Source: a bacterium BMS3Bbin14
GTDB taxonomy: Bacteria > Desulfobacterota > Desulfobulbia > Desulfobulbales > Desulfobulbaceae
DNA length: 64,000 nucleotides
NCBI GenBank assembly: GCA_002897615.1
Contig: BDTX01000030.1
Coordinates: forward strand, 26,877-90,876
Direction: 5' to 3'
The translations under genes were made by a program, and so were the position numbers. The notes below the pieces were generated by a model. The model searched no databases, was not told the DNA's origin, and saw only the letters and a program-made list of their open reading frames with translations. Below are positions 1-8,737 of this stretch, one piece after another. Position 1 is the stretch's first letter. Each line of letters begins with the position of its first letter.

Positions 1-908
1 ATTGTGGCGCCGTCAAAGGCATAGTCCATGAAGGCCGTGGGAGTGGCCTGTCGTTCATTAAGCCCCAGGCGCAGAGATGATGGGGGACCATCAGTCGTCG
101 GTCGACGGCCGACGGAAATCCAGAACGGGGTGCCGCCGATGCCGGCCCAGTTGATGAAGGCACGATCAACGCGGAGGATGTTGTCAAAAGGCTGGCGGGT
201 CGAATTGCCGTCCCAGTTAAAGCCGTCCAGGGTAAACGGTTGGCCCATATCGCCCGTTGGATTAGACTCCATGCCCCAGGCCTTGTACATGGCCAGGCGG
301 CCCTTGAAGGTCACGGTTTCGGTAGCCCTGACCATCATATTGATGCGCAGCCGGTTGGTCAACATGGTATCGTTGTCCACATTGTAGGCAGGAACAGGGG
401 TGATACCCATCTGCTGAAACATGCCGGCACGTTGCTGCGGAGTATAGTTCTTCATACCCTGCACTGCCATTCTGATCATGGCAGGGCTGTAAGGCCCGGG
501 AAAACCGAAACCTCCCTGTGCCACTGGCGCAGCAAGGGCCATACCGAAGCCCTGGGTAATCTGATTAGCCGTGTAAGCAGGCATGGTCTCGGAATGCATA
601 TAATTGAGACTCGCCCTGAAGTCACCGAACAGCTTGAACCTGGCAGCCAGATCCCAGGATTTGGACTTGTCAGTGAGCGTGTCATCCAGGTCGTCGACAT
701 GGTTGCCGACAGCGGTGACCGCTTCGCTCTGTTGTGCGAGCTGTGCCTTCAGTTCATCAAGCTCACGGGACAATTCATTAATTTTCTGCGTCAGGTCTGC
801 CGGCGCCTTACCCGCACTGGCCGCAGCCACACCGGGAAACGCAATCAGCCCGGCAGCGGGGAGCGCAATCAGCCCAGCTAAGACCAGAGTGGAAAATCTT
901 TTGACCAT
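1..908 (-). CDS. DUF3373-family outer-membrane (porin-like) protein, C-terminus cut by window edge
   Basis: The minus-strand frame starts with ATG at 908 behind a GGAGGATGAGG ribosome site and runs open to base 1, so the C-terminus is missing. About 302 residues are visible. Residues 1-31 form a signal peptide ending at GVAAA. Residues 37-75 are a short coiled coil rich in E, L, Q and K, as in many porins that bind peptidoglycan or trimerise. The rest has alternating short beta-like segments with the DRAFINW, GGTPFWISVGRRPTTDG and MDYAFDGAT signatures that I associate with DUF3373 proteins of Geobacter and Desulfobulbales. Likely role: a beta-barrel in the outer membrane, substrate unknown. 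Family membership is recognised from memory, not from a search. Confidence 0.75.
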   Translation of the reverse strand, partial: MVKRFSTLVLAGLIALPAAGLIAFPGVAAASAGKAPADLTQKINELSRELDELKAQLAQQSEAVTAVGNHVDDLDDTLTDKSKSWDLAARFKLFGDFRASLNYMHSETMPAYTANQITQGFGMALAAPVAQGGFGFPGPYSPAMIRMAVQGMKNYTPQQRAGMFQQMGITPVPAYNVDNDTMLTNRLRINMMVRATETVTFKGRLAMYKAWGMESNPTGDMGQPFTLDGFNWDGNSTRQPFDNILRVDRAFINWAGIGGTPFWISVGRRPTTDGPPSSLRLGLNERQATPTAFMDYAFDGAT

Positions 909-1145
909 TCCTCATCCTCCTTCCTTACACATTTTCATCTCGGGGAAATCCCATTACCGATTTCACAACCTTGATCCGGGAACCGGCGTATAGCCGTTTA
1001 TCCCGAACATCACCTGTGAAACCAGTTTAAAAAAACAACTTGACACAAAGTTTTGTATCGCATATCCCCGGCCTTGTCAACAGGCCGGAAGAATAATGTT
1101 AAAAAAATTGTACTAATGTTGATTTCAGGGCTTCCGGCCGGGGAC
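909..1145. other. Intergenic region upstream of the porin-like gene and downstream of clpA
   Basis: The gap between the porin-like gene (reading left) and the end of clpA holds AT-rich sequence. No clear sigma-70 or sigma-54 promoter could be assigned for the porin gene. A TTGACA at about 1040 lies on the plus strand, where no gene follows, and is probably chance. No hairpin followed by a T run is obvious after clpA. Confidence 0.4.
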
Positions 1146-3425
1146 TCAGGCGGGATAGTGGAAGGTCATTTTACCGTTTTTCCGGCCGATCCGGACCGTT
1201 CCGCCCCGGTTCAGGCGGCCGAACAGGATCTCCTCGGTCAGGGTATCGCCGATCTCTTTCATGATGAGGCGCCGCAGGGGCCGGGCTCCATAGGCCGGAT
1301 CATACCCTTCGGCGGCCAGCCAGCTTCGCGCCCCGGGGGTCAGGCTGATCCTGACCTTCCTGGCCACCAGTTGGGCCTGCAGCTCGCCAACCATTTTATC
1401 GACGATCTTTTCCACCGTTGCCATATCCAGGGGCCGGAAAGTAATGGTGCCGTCGAGCCGGTTCCGGAATTCGGGAGAAAAAATATTCTTAATGGCCTTC
1501 TGTTCATTGCCGGCGGACGCCGCGAGGAAACCGATGGTGTTTTCGCTCATCTCCCGGGCTCCGGCATTGGTGGTCATGATGATGATGACGTTGCGGAAAT
1601 CAGCCCGGCGGCCGGAATTATCGGTGAGGGTCGAGTAATCCATAACCTGCAGCAGGATAGAAAAAACATCCGGATGCGCCTTTTCGATTTCGTCAAGCAG
1701 GAGCAGCGAATACGGATGCTTGCGGATGGCATCGGTGAGCAGGCCGCCCTGGTCGAAACCGACGTAACCGGGAGGCGCCCCGATCAGCCGGGCCACGGCA
1801 TGCTTTTCCATGTACTCGCTCATATCAAAGCGTTCGAAGTGAACCGCCAGGGCGGCAGCCAACTGCCGGGCGACCTCGGTTTTGCCCACGCCGGTGGGAC
1901 CGGCGAAGAGGAAACAACCCGTGGGTGACTGCGGATTGCCCAGGCCGGCGCGAGCCCGTTTTATCGCCCTGACCATCGTGTCAACGGCGTTATCCTGGCC
2001 GAAGATCACTGATTTGAGCCTTTCGTCAAGTTCAACCAGGCCGGCGTTGTCGTTGCCTGATTTGCTGGTGACCGGGACCCGGGCCATTTTCGAGACCACG
2101 CTCTCGACGTCGCGCACCGTCACCGTACGGCCGGTCTTGCCGGCCAGCCGAAAGGCGGCGCCGACCTCGTCCATGACGTCAATGGCCTTGTCCGGCAAAA
2201 AACGGTCATTGATGTAACGATCCGCCAGTTCCGCCGTGGAACGGATCGCCGTCCTGGTGTAGCGGATATGATGATGGTCTTCGTAACGGGACTGGAGTCC
2301 TTTCAGAATACCGCAGGTATCCTCCACCGAGGGTTCCTCAATGTCTATTTTCTGAAAACGCCGGGAAAGAGCCCGGTCCTTCTCAATGTGATTCTTGTAT
2401 TCCTCATAGGTCGTCGAGCCGATGCAGCGAATGGTTCCGGCCTGCAGGGCCGGTTTCAGCAGATTGGAGGCATCCATGGAGCCGCCGCTGGTCGCCCCGG
2501 CGCCGACAATGGTATGCATCTCGTCGATAAAGAGGATGGCATTGTCTTTTTTTTCAATGGCAGACACCACGGCCTTGAGACGTTTTTCAAAATCACCGCG
2601 ATATTTGGTCCCGGCGACCAGCGTCCCCATGTCGAGCATATAGATTTCCGTGTCCCGGAGCAGATCCGGGACCAGTTTCCCGGTATCCGGTTTTTCCGCC
2701 AGCCGCGCGACCCGGTCTTCATGGATACGCAGGGCCAGTCCTTCGGCCATGGCCGTCTTGCCCACCCCCGGCTCCCCCACCAGCAGCGGATTATTCTTGC
2801 GCCGACGGCAGAGAACCTGCATCATGCGCAGGAGTTCATGCCCGCGGCCAATCAACGGATCAATTTTTCCCTCTGCCGCCCGCCGGGCGAAGTTCACGGT
2901 AAATGTTTCAAGGGGATCAACCCTGGAGGTCCGTTTCTGTTTCTGCGGTTCGGTTTCAGGGTGGAGGAATGGCTCTTTCTGCAACGATTCCGGCAGACCG
3001 TGGGAGATATATTCCACCACGTCAAGCCGGGCGACGCCCGCGCTGCCGAGGAAGTATACCGCGTTAGAATCCGGTTCGGCAAAGATGGCGACCAGGACAT
3101 CCCCGGTATCGACCTGTTTCTTGCCGCAGCTCTGCACATGGTTGACCGCCCGCTGCAGGACGCGGTTGAAAGCAACGGTTTGCGAGGGTTCGCTGACGGC
3201 ATTTTTCAGAACCGGCAGGCCCCCGGCAAAAAATCGTTCCAGGCGCTCTTTCAGTTTGGCGTCATCGCCGCCGCAATTGGTAATGACATGCCTGGCGAGG
3301 TCGTCATGCAACAAACCATAGAGCATGTGCTCGACAGTGACATATTCGTGCCTGTAGGTCTTGGCTTCTTGAATAGCCTTGATAAGGGCAAGCTCAAGTT
3401 CTCGACTTAACATAATATTTTCCAT
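1146..3425 (-). CDS. clpA: ATP-dependent Clp protease ATP-binding subunit ClpA
   Basis: A protein of about 759 residues, close to the usual ClpA length. The N-domain begins MLSRELELALIKAI, then HEYVTVEHMLYGLL. AAA module 1 has GEPGVGKT and module 2 has GPTGVGKTE, with Walker B strings FIDEMH and LLLDEIEKAH and the pore loop GAPPGYVGFD. It unfolds substrates for ClpP in the cytoplasm, and it uses the ClpS adaptor encoded just upstream. Start choice: ATG at 3425 lies 14 bases after AAGGTGAG. The family-like start MLSREL is the ATG at 3413 and is also possible. A TTG at 3428 is less likely. clpS ends 10 bases upstream, so the pair is an operon. Confidence 0.95.
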   Translation of the reverse strand: MENIMLSRELELALIKAIQEAKTYRHEYVTVEHMLYGLLHDDLARHVITNCGGDDAKLKERLERFFAGGLPVLKNAVSEPSQTVAFNRVLQRAVNHVQSCGKKQVDTGDVLVAIFAEPDSNAVYFLGSAGVARLDVVEYISHGLPESLQKEPFLHPETEPQKQKRTSRVDPLETFTVNFARRAAEGKIDPLIGRGHELLRMMQVLCRRRKNNPLLVGEPGVGKTAMAEGLALRIHEDRVARLAEKPDTGKLVPDLLRDTEIYMLDMGTLVAGTKYRGDFEKRLKAVVSAIEKKDNAILFIDEMHTIVGAGATSGGSMDASNLLKPALQAGTIRCIGSTTYEEYKNHIEKDRALSRRFQKIDIEEPSVEDTCGILKGLQSRYEDHHHIRYTRTAIRSTAELADRYINDRFLPDKAIDVMDEVGAAFRLAGKTGRTVTVRDVESVVSKMARVPVTSKSGNDNAGLVELDERLKSVIFGQDNAVDTMVRAIKRARAGLGNPQSPTGCFLFAGPTGVGKTEVARQLAAALAVHFERFDMSEYMEKHAVARLIGAPPGYVGFDQGGLLTDAIRKHPYSLLLLDEIEKAHPDVFSILLQVMDYSTLTDNSGRRADFRNVIIIMTTNAGAREMSENTIGFLAASAGNEQKAIKNIFSPEFRNRLDGTITFRPLDMATVEKIVDKMVGELQAQLVARKVRISLTPGARSWLAAEGYDPAYGARPLRRLIMKEIGDTLTEEILFGRLNRGGTVRIGRKNGKMTFHYPA

Positions 3426-3435
3426 CAATAACGCA

Positions 3436-3762
3436 TCAGCTCACCTTTTCCAGCGAACACCTAAGGGGATACTGATGTTTTCGAGCCATGCTATGAACAA
3501 TGGCCATTTTTGTTTCGCCGATTTCCCGGGTATACACACCCGCAATACCCACCCCCTGATGGTGAACATTCAGCATAATCCGGGCGGCCTCGCTGGTATC
3601 TTTCTTAAACACATATTCAAGAATCATGACCACGAAGTCCATAGTGGTGTAGTCATCGTTGTGCAGGAGCACCTTATAGAGAGGCGGTTCACGAACCTCC
3701 TCCTTCTGCCGGGTCAGGGTTTCTTCCCGATCTATCGTTTTACTTTTAGCCATGCCCTTCAC
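3436..3762 (-). CDS. clpS: ATP-dependent Clp protease adaptor ClpS
   Basis: A 108-residue protein with the core LYKVLLHNDDYTTMDFVVMIL and the later H-bearing helix IMLNVHHQG, then GVYTREIGETK. These make up the N-degron binding pocket and the ClpA-binding face. It delivers N-end-rule substrates to ClpA and acts in the cytoplasm. The first 25 residues are a flexible, charged leader that carries the ClpA-engaging extension. It is directly upstream of clpA on the same strand, which is the classical arrangement. Start is ATG at 3762; the internal ATG of MAKSKT (3753) is an alternative. Confidence 0.95.
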   Translation of the reverse strand: MKGMAKSKTIDREETLTRQKEEVREPPLYKVLLHNDDYTTMDFVVMILEYVFKKDTSEAARIMLNVHHQGVGIAGVYTREIGETKMAIVHSMARKHQYPLRCSLEKVS

Positions 3763-3795
3763 AAACCGCGAAAAGAGAAAATCATTTACCTATAT

Positions 3796-3823
3796 ATTGT
3801 AATGCTCCGTCGTATTTTTGCAA
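3796..3823 (-). promoter_or_regulatory. Candidate sigma-70 promoter for clpS-clpA
   Basis: Read on the minus strand, TTGCAA (3823-3818) and TACAAT (3801-3796) are separated by 16 bases, ending about 34 bases before the clpS start. Spacing and the -10 box fit a housekeeping promoter. It also overlaps the end of the preceding gene's spacer only, not its coding part. Confidence 0.45.
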
Positions 3824-3835
3824 GACTGCTTTCCA

Positions 3836-5203
3836 TCACTTTCTCAGCATGGAAATAATCAGGTGCCGAAGGACGGTTGCCGGCGCCAACGGGGACCCCT
3901 TAAGACGCAGCTCGGCCCCGAGAAGGAGCCGCAGCCAGTTTTTCAGAACCGCCGGCGAAAAAGCGGCCGCGGTCTGGAACTGCATATAGACGGCATAGGG
4001 GTGACCGGAAAGTTCCTTTTGCCATACTTGCCGCTCCTTGAGCCGCGGCAGGCACTGCTGCTGAAAAACGGCAAACGACACGGACCGGCCGTACCCGAAC
4101 TGCGGCTGTTGCTGCAAGACCCGAAACAGCAACAGCGTCCGGGCGTAATTACGGAGGGTGGCAACTACGGCCAGGGGGTGAATGCCGTTTTCCTGGAGCC
4201 GGCCGGCAACCAGCAGGGCGCGTTCCAGGTTACGCTTGCCCAGGGCGCCGGTCAGTTCAAAGAGGACCTCCTGCCGGGTCCGCCCCACCAGGGCGTCCAG
4301 GTCTTCCCGGTTAATCTGTTTGCGGGTGCCGGCGAAGAGCGCCAGTTTCCCGGTCTCGGTGACCGCGGCCACCGGATGGAAGCCGACCCGTTCAAGGAGC
4401 AGGTCGGCCACGCCCGGCGCCATGGTTTTATTAAAATCGGCCAGGGTCTTGTCGATCAACTCCCGCAGGACGCTTTTCTGCGCCTTCCGGGCCTGGGCGC
4501 TGCTGCCCTGGTCCACGCTCAGATCAACAACGACGTATTGATCCTTGAGGAGCTTGTAGAGCCGTTTACGCTTGTCGACATCTTCGGCCAGCAGCACCAG
4601 GACATTTGGTCCGGGGAGCCCGGCTTCCAGGGTCTTTTCAAGGAGCAGGGCCGGATCGCCCGGCCCGGCAACGGCCGGCTCCTTCCCTCCCCCGCCGGCC
4701 GTTGCCGCTATCCCTTTGGTCCAGGAAAGATCACCCGGCGGCCGGGCAAAACCGAAGAGCTTTTTCCAGCGGGCGGCCGAGAGCGCTCCCGGATCATTCT
4801 CCGGCTCTCCGGCATCAAGTCCGGCGGCCGCAAGCATCGCCCCCAGGTACCTGCCGGCCGTCACCAGGTCGTTGTTGTTTCGGGCCTTGGCCGCCCGGCC
4901 CCAGAGAGAATTGGCCACTTTTTTGGAGAGAAACAGCTGCGTATCCGAGACCCGGTAAACCTGGCGGCCGGGCAACAGGCTGAAACTGCGCAACTTACCG
5001 AGTGTCGTGACAAAATTCTCCTGATCGCCGTCTATGGCGTGGAGGACACCGCCAGCCGCCAGCAGGGCCTCGCAGACCCGCGCCGCCGCCTGCCGGCAGA
5101 GAAAACGTTCGCCGACCAACAGGTAAACCTTGGCGATTCCGTCTCTGTCACCTTTGATCCCGTTAATCAGAGCGTCCAGCCTGTCCTTGGTAAAAGTAGC
5201 CAT
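3836..5203 (-). CDS. holA: DNA polymerase III subunit delta
   Basis: A 455-residue protein beginning MATFTKDRLDALI, with VYLLVGERFLCRQAA near residue 27, the helicase-like start of the clamp-loader delta fold. The C-terminal collar region has the typical LERALLVAGRLQENGIHPL and VVATLRNYARTLLLF strings. It opens the beta clamp as part of the clamp loader. It is over 100 residues longer than E. coli HolA (343). The extra length sits around residues 130-210, in a segment rich in G, A and P between the two N-terminal domains. It starts 8 bases after the upstream gene's stop, so the two are probably co-transcribed. Confidence 0.85.
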   Translation of the reverse strand: MATFTKDRLDALINGIKGDRDGIAKVYLLVGERFLCRQAAARVCEALLAAGGVLHAIDGDQENFVTTLGKLRSFSLLPGRQVYRVSDTQLFLSKKVANSLWGRAAKARNNNDLVTAGRYLGAMLAAAGLDAGEPENDPGALSAARWKKLFGFARPPGDLSWTKGIAATAGGGGKEPAVAGPGDPALLLEKTLEAGLPGPNVLVLLAEDVDKRKRLYKLLKDQYVVVDLSVDQGSSAQARKAQKSVLRELIDKTLADFNKTMAPGVADLLLERVGFHPVAAVTETGKLALFAGTRKQINREDLDALVGRTRQEVLFELTGALGKRNLERALLVAGRLQENGIHPLAVVATLRNYARTLLLFRVLQQQPQFGYGRSVSFAVFQQQCLPRLKERQVWQKELSGHPYAVYMQFQTAAAFSPAVLKNWLRLLLGAELRLKGSPLAPATVLRHLIISMLRK

Positions 5204-5211
5204 ATCGTTTC

Positions 5212-7707
5212 TCAGCCCATGGGATCGCCGGCGCTTCCGGCCGCTTTCTCGCCCGGGATACCGTCCGCTTGAGATTTTCTTTCTTCATTGAGGATTTTAT
5301 GCAAAATTGCCGGCAGAGTTCCGGGTTGCAGATAGTCCCGGCCATGGTCACCTTTAAAAATAAAGGCGGATTTCCGGCTGATATCCCGCCAGGAAAGTGT
5401 CGAAGGATTCCTGGCAATCACTTCGAAAAGATTTTTGTTATATGGATCATTAATGGCCGCCAGCCCGGTACCGATGGTGGCCAGGATGTCCACATGCCCT
5501 AAAAACATCTCACTGAGGCGCGTATAGGCCTTGACCCCACCACAGGAACCAAGACTGAGAAAACGCTGCTTGGCCGCCAGATCTTTTTTACTCAAACGTC
5601 CCTCTTTCATCAGCACATTCAGCGGCTTGGTGATCTGTTCAGAGCGCCAGTAACTGTGACCTCGCTGGGCGAACATCTCAGTACCGCCCAGGATAAATCG
5701 TTCAATCAGGAGCTCCTGGTTTTTCTCGTCGCTGTACACGGAGGCCGCCTGGCTGATCGTCAGGCCGTCGATCCGCCGGACAAGGGTAACGCAAAAATGG
5801 TTGCGCTGCATCCCGTTAAAGAGCAAGGGTAATCCTTTTGCGGGATGGAGCTGAGCATAGCGGATCAGTTTCCCGGCCGCCTGCCTGATCTTGGCCGACA
5901 GAGGAACCACGGTAAACTGTTCGGACAGCCGGAGACGGTAACCGCTCTCAAGGAGCATGGTGAGAAAAGAAGCAAAAGACCGGCGGCCGTCATCATCGGC
6001 ATGAAAGACCGAGATGGAGCCGAGGCGGCCGTCCTTCTTCCACTGCGCAAAGGGGGTGTCGAGATATTTGTAGAGATCCACCGCCCCGTGCCGGACTATC
6101 AGGCGGTCGATGATCGAGCGGGCCTCGACGCTGAGCAGTTGCGGATATTCCCGCATGTAGTACTGCAGAATCACGGAAATAAGCCGCGTAAAACCGGAGC
6201 TGCCGGAATCGGCCTCCTGGCTCATTTTCCTGATGAGAAAGGTGCGGGCCGGCTGGTCAAGGACCTCAAGCAGGTGCATAAAGGTCGCCGAAAAAAGAAT
6301 AATAGAATTTTCATCCTTAAAGGCCGACAAGGCGACCAGGTCAAGAATCTGTTCCTGCTCCCGGTTGTTTTCCGGAAAAAAGGCGGTCAACTTTCCTTTC
6401 TGGGCCAGGCTGACGATAAAGCTCGAGACCAGCAGATTACCGGGATCGGCGGCGTGCAGAAACTCCAACAGATTGCCGGAGAAGCGCTTTTCGATGCTCT
6501 GCCGCAGGATCGGCGCCAGGATGTCGCGGAATGAGCTGTCATAGAGTTCGCTGCCCTGGGCAAGCAAGGCATAGATATTGGTCGAAGTCAGATTACGGGC
6601 CGTTGCCACTCTGTCGGCAGCCGTTGCCCGGCGCAGGACGGCGATCATTCCACCTTTCCGGCCCGTTGCCAGCAGCGGATAGAAACGGCTGCCGAAACCA
6701 AATCTGATCTGAGGGGAAAGCTGCTCAAATCGCTTTTGCAGTTGCTTGGCCGAATAACGGCTCAATTCCGCCGCCGAAATCTCGAAACCAAAACGGTCGG
6801 TAATGGCATGGAGGTTATTGATCCTCCAGACCAGCTCTTCACCGCCGTCATAAAAAGCCCGAAGCAGAGTCATCCGGCGCTCCGGACCAAGGCTGTGAAA
6901 AAATTGTTTTTCCCTCACTGCGGGCGGGTTGGCGAAATAGGCCACCAGCCAGAACCAGGCCTCCTCGCGGGTCATTGCCGGAGAGAGAAAAAGTGTCCCG
7001 GCATTCCACGCATCATCCCGGCTCATCTGCCGGATCAGGGGCAGGGCGTCATCCAGCATTCCGACATTCATGCCGGCAACCCCGGCAAAGGCGCCCGCCG
7101 CCCTGGCCTGATGATCATGAAACCTGGCAATGATGCCAAGACTGTCCAGGGCCTGCACGGCATTCATGCCGGCCACGGCAAATAAACCCTGGGCAGCCCG
7201 GTTCTGGGCATCATCGAAGCGGTTCAGCAGGAGGATGGTTTTCAGGGCGCAATCCGGCGTCATTTTCGGCAGGCCGCAGTAGCGCCTGAATGACCGGCAG
7301 GCCTCATAGCCCATGGTTCGAATCGCCCGCAGGGCCTTAAGCCCCAGGTCGCTGGTTACCGCCGGCAGACTACTCCATTTCTCAAAGGCCAAAACCTGCG
7401 CGTATGATAATTTCGGGCCGCGCAGACTCGTCCAGGTCTCTTTACATTTCGCAAAGTTTATGCCCGGCATCAGACACATTTTGCGAAAAACCCGCTGGGC
7501 ATTGTAGCCAAGGCCGGCAACGATTTTCCGGCCGTACGCCAATTCTTCGCTGCTCAGGTGCGGGACCTGCCGGTAAAATTTAAGGGTCTGCGCCACGCTG
7601 ATGTCGTGCAGATTCAGACCGGCACCGGCACAGGGGCGCGGGCTGAACCCGAAAATCAGCAGAACTCCCAGCAGGAGAAGAATATTTTTGCAGGACCTGT
7701 AATCCAT
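5212..7707 (-). CDS. Large exported protein with possible clan CD (caspase-fold) protease-like C-terminus
   Basis: An 831-residue protein I cannot name. Residues 1-29 (MDYRSCKNILLLLG... ending PCAGA) are a signal peptide, so it is exported. Most of the chain is helical with repeat-like segments of about 40 residues such as AVAGMNAVQALDSL and GVAGMNVGMLDDAL. Near the C-terminus, RGHSYW (His about 684) is followed some 38 residues later by LSLGSCGG (Cys about 722) and then DILATIGTGLAAINDP. This order of a GHS strand end, an SCGG strand end and a final helix resembles caspase-fold peptidases such as the C11, gingipain and CHAT types, but this is my inference. An upstream TTG start at 7740 would add 11 residues before the signal peptide; I prefer 7707. 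holA follows after 8 bases. Confidence 0.6.
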   Translation of the reverse strand: MDYRSCKNILLLLGVLLIFGFSPRPCAGAGLNLHDISVAQTLKFYRQVPHLSSEELAYGRKIVAGLGYNAQRVFRKMCLMPGINFAKCKETWTSLRGPKLSYAQVLAFEKWSSLPAVTSDLGLKALRAIRTMGYEACRSFRRYCGLPKMTPDCALKTILLLNRFDDAQNRAAQGLFAVAGMNAVQALDSLGIIARFHDHQARAAGAFAGVAGMNVGMLDDALPLIRQMSRDDAWNAGTLFLSPAMTREEAWFWLVAYFANPPAVREKQFFHSLGPERRMTLLRAFYDGGEELVWRINNLHAITDRFGFEISAAELSRYSAKQLQKRFEQLSPQIRFGFGSRFYPLLATGRKGGMIAVLRRATAADRVATARNLTSTNIYALLAQGSELYDSSFRDILAPILRQSIEKRFSGNLLEFLHAADPGNLLVSSFIVSLAQKGKLTAFFPENNREQEQILDLVALSAFKDENSIILFSATFMHLLEVLDQPARTFLIRKMSQEADSGSSGFTRLISVILQYYMREYPQLLSVEARSIIDRLIVRHGAVDLYKYLDTPFAQWKKDGRLGSISVFHADDDGRRSFASFLTMLLESGYRLRLSEQFTVVPLSAKIRQAAGKLIRYAQLHPAKGLPLLFNGMQRNHFCVTLVRRIDGLTISQAASVYSDEKNQELLIERFILGGTEMFAQRGHSYWRSEQITKPLNVLMKEGRLSKKDLAAKQRFLSLGSCGGVKAYTRLSEMFLGHVDILATIGTGLAAINDPYNKNLFEVIARNPSTLSWRDISRKSAFIFKGDHGRDYLQPGTLPAILHKILNEERKSQADGIPGEKAAGSAGDPMG

Positions 7708-8025
7708 CTTATGGGGGAAATATGTGAAACAGCTCAACAATGCTCCGAATGGTCACCAACAGACCGGTCAGCTCTACCTTGGTAGCCGGGCGGTCTGATC
7801 ACGGACAGGGGTGCTGCTGAAGAGTTACGAAATGTTTTTTACTTTGACCCGGTTGGTAACTGACAATTTACCGGCAAAACAAAAAATCAGGAAGTCTAAA
7901 CTGTTCTGTTCCGTAATTTTTTTGCTCAGCCTGTACCATCGGCAGGAGCGGACGTCTTGAATGGCAGGCAAATCTTCACCGGCCGGGACGCAGAAGGCGG
8001 GATTTTAATTTTCCAACTACGGCGG

Positions 8026-8049
8026 AGACCGTTCCGGCCGGAACGGTCT
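8026..8049. promoter_or_regulatory. 24-bp perfect palindrome (operator or hairpin)
   Basis: AGACCGTTCCGG is followed at once by its exact reverse complement. There is no loop and no T run, so an operator or a cruciform-prone stem fits better than a simple rho-independent terminator. It lies about 235 bases past the end of the molybdoenzyme operon. Confidence 0.5.
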
Positions 8050-8093
8050 GATTCCATCTTGGTTACAATAGCGGGCGTGCTATAAAATCAGTT

Positions 8094-8144
8094 TTACTGA
8101 TACCATCGCCCAGCAGTGAGTGCAATCATTCGTTTTTTGTTCAT
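8094..8144 (-). pseudogene. Relic of a gene start: strong ribosome site, then 16 codons and a stop
   Basis: Reading left, AAGGAGG lies 8 bases before ATG at 8144. The frame MNKKRMIALTAGRWYQ then hits TAA. A strong site before such a short frame suggests the first codons of a lost operon member, or a leader peptide. The first residues (MNKKRMIALTAG) resemble the start of a signal peptide. It sits 141 bases past the Fe-S subunit gene, where a membrane-anchor subunit would often be found, but no anchor sequence remains. Confidence 0.3.
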
Positions 8145-8162
8145 CTCCTCGCCTCCTTACGC

Positions 8163-8174
8163 TTTCACGTGAAA
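8163..8174. promoter_or_regulatory. 12-bp palindrome TTTCACGTGAAA
   Basis: A perfect palindrome just upstream (on the minus strand) of the strong ribosome site at 8152. It looks like a dimeric regulator site. The cognate regulator is unknown, and chance occurrence cannot be excluded. Confidence 0.3.
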
Positions 8175-8284
8175 ACCGGATTCAGGGCCTGCTCAAAAAA
8201 TAAGTTCGTGCCCATCCGGAAACTGGTTTTAATGTGACATGGTGGAACGACGATGATAATCCGCCCGGGGTCCCCTTTCCCTGC

Positions 8285-8737
8285 TCAGATTTCCTGCAAG
8301 GCCACGAGTTTCAGGGCATGGGTGGTGCAACGGGTCACGCAGGCCGGTTTGAGACCGGCGTCGATCCGATCCATACAGTAATCGCACTTCACCACCTTGC
8401 CGGTCTCCGGATTGGGCTGGGGAACCCCCCAGGGACAAGCCCCGACACAGGCCATACAGCCGACGCAGACCTCCTGGTCCACGAAGACGATGCCGTCGGC
8501 GCGCTTCTGCATGGCCCCGGTGGGACAGACCGGTACACAGTAGGGATCTTCGCAGTGGTAGCAGGAACGAAAGCGGAATTCGGTCTTGGGTACCCCCCGC
8601 ACCGCCTTCAGCGGTTCATGACTGATCTCGCAGAGGATCGGCCCCACGGGCAGCCGTTTATTGGTCTTGCAATGCACCTCGCAACCATGACAGCCGATAC
8701 AGCGCCTGGAGTTGAGGTAGAGGGTATACTTGTTCAT
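8285..8737 (-). CDS. Four-cluster ferredoxin-type subunit of the molybdopterin oxidoreductase
   Basis: A 150-residue electron-transfer subunit of the DmsB/PsrB/PhsB/NrfC kind. Four cysteine groups are visible: RRCIGCHGCEVHC, CYHCEDPYCVPVCP, CVGCMACVGACP and CDYCMDRIDAGLKPACVTRC, enough for four [4Fe-4S] clusters. There is no signal peptide. Start is ATG at 8737 behind AAGGATGG; it overlaps the stop of the catalytic gene by 4 bases (ATGA), which implies coupled translation and a stoichiometric complex. No NrfD/PsrC-type membrane anchor gene lies beside it, so the electron partner may be soluble or encoded elsewhere. Confidence 0.85.
   Translation of the reverse strand: MNKYTLYLNSRRCIGCHGCEVHCKTNKRLPVGPILCEISHEPLKAVRGVPKTEFRFRSCYHCEDPYCVPVCPTGAMQKRADGIVFVDQEVCVGCMACVGACPWGVPQPNPETGKVVKCDYCMDRIDAGLKPACVTRCTTHALKLVALQEI

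Larger units (their letters stand above)
7741..8284. other. Intergenic region with palindromes and a gene-start relic
   Basis: About 540 bases without a full gene. It holds a 24-bp perfect palindrome (8026-8049), a 12-bp palindrome (8163-8174) and a strong ribosome site followed by only 16 codons (8094-8144), each listed separately. The part 7741-8025 shows nothing I can assign. Confidence 0.5.
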
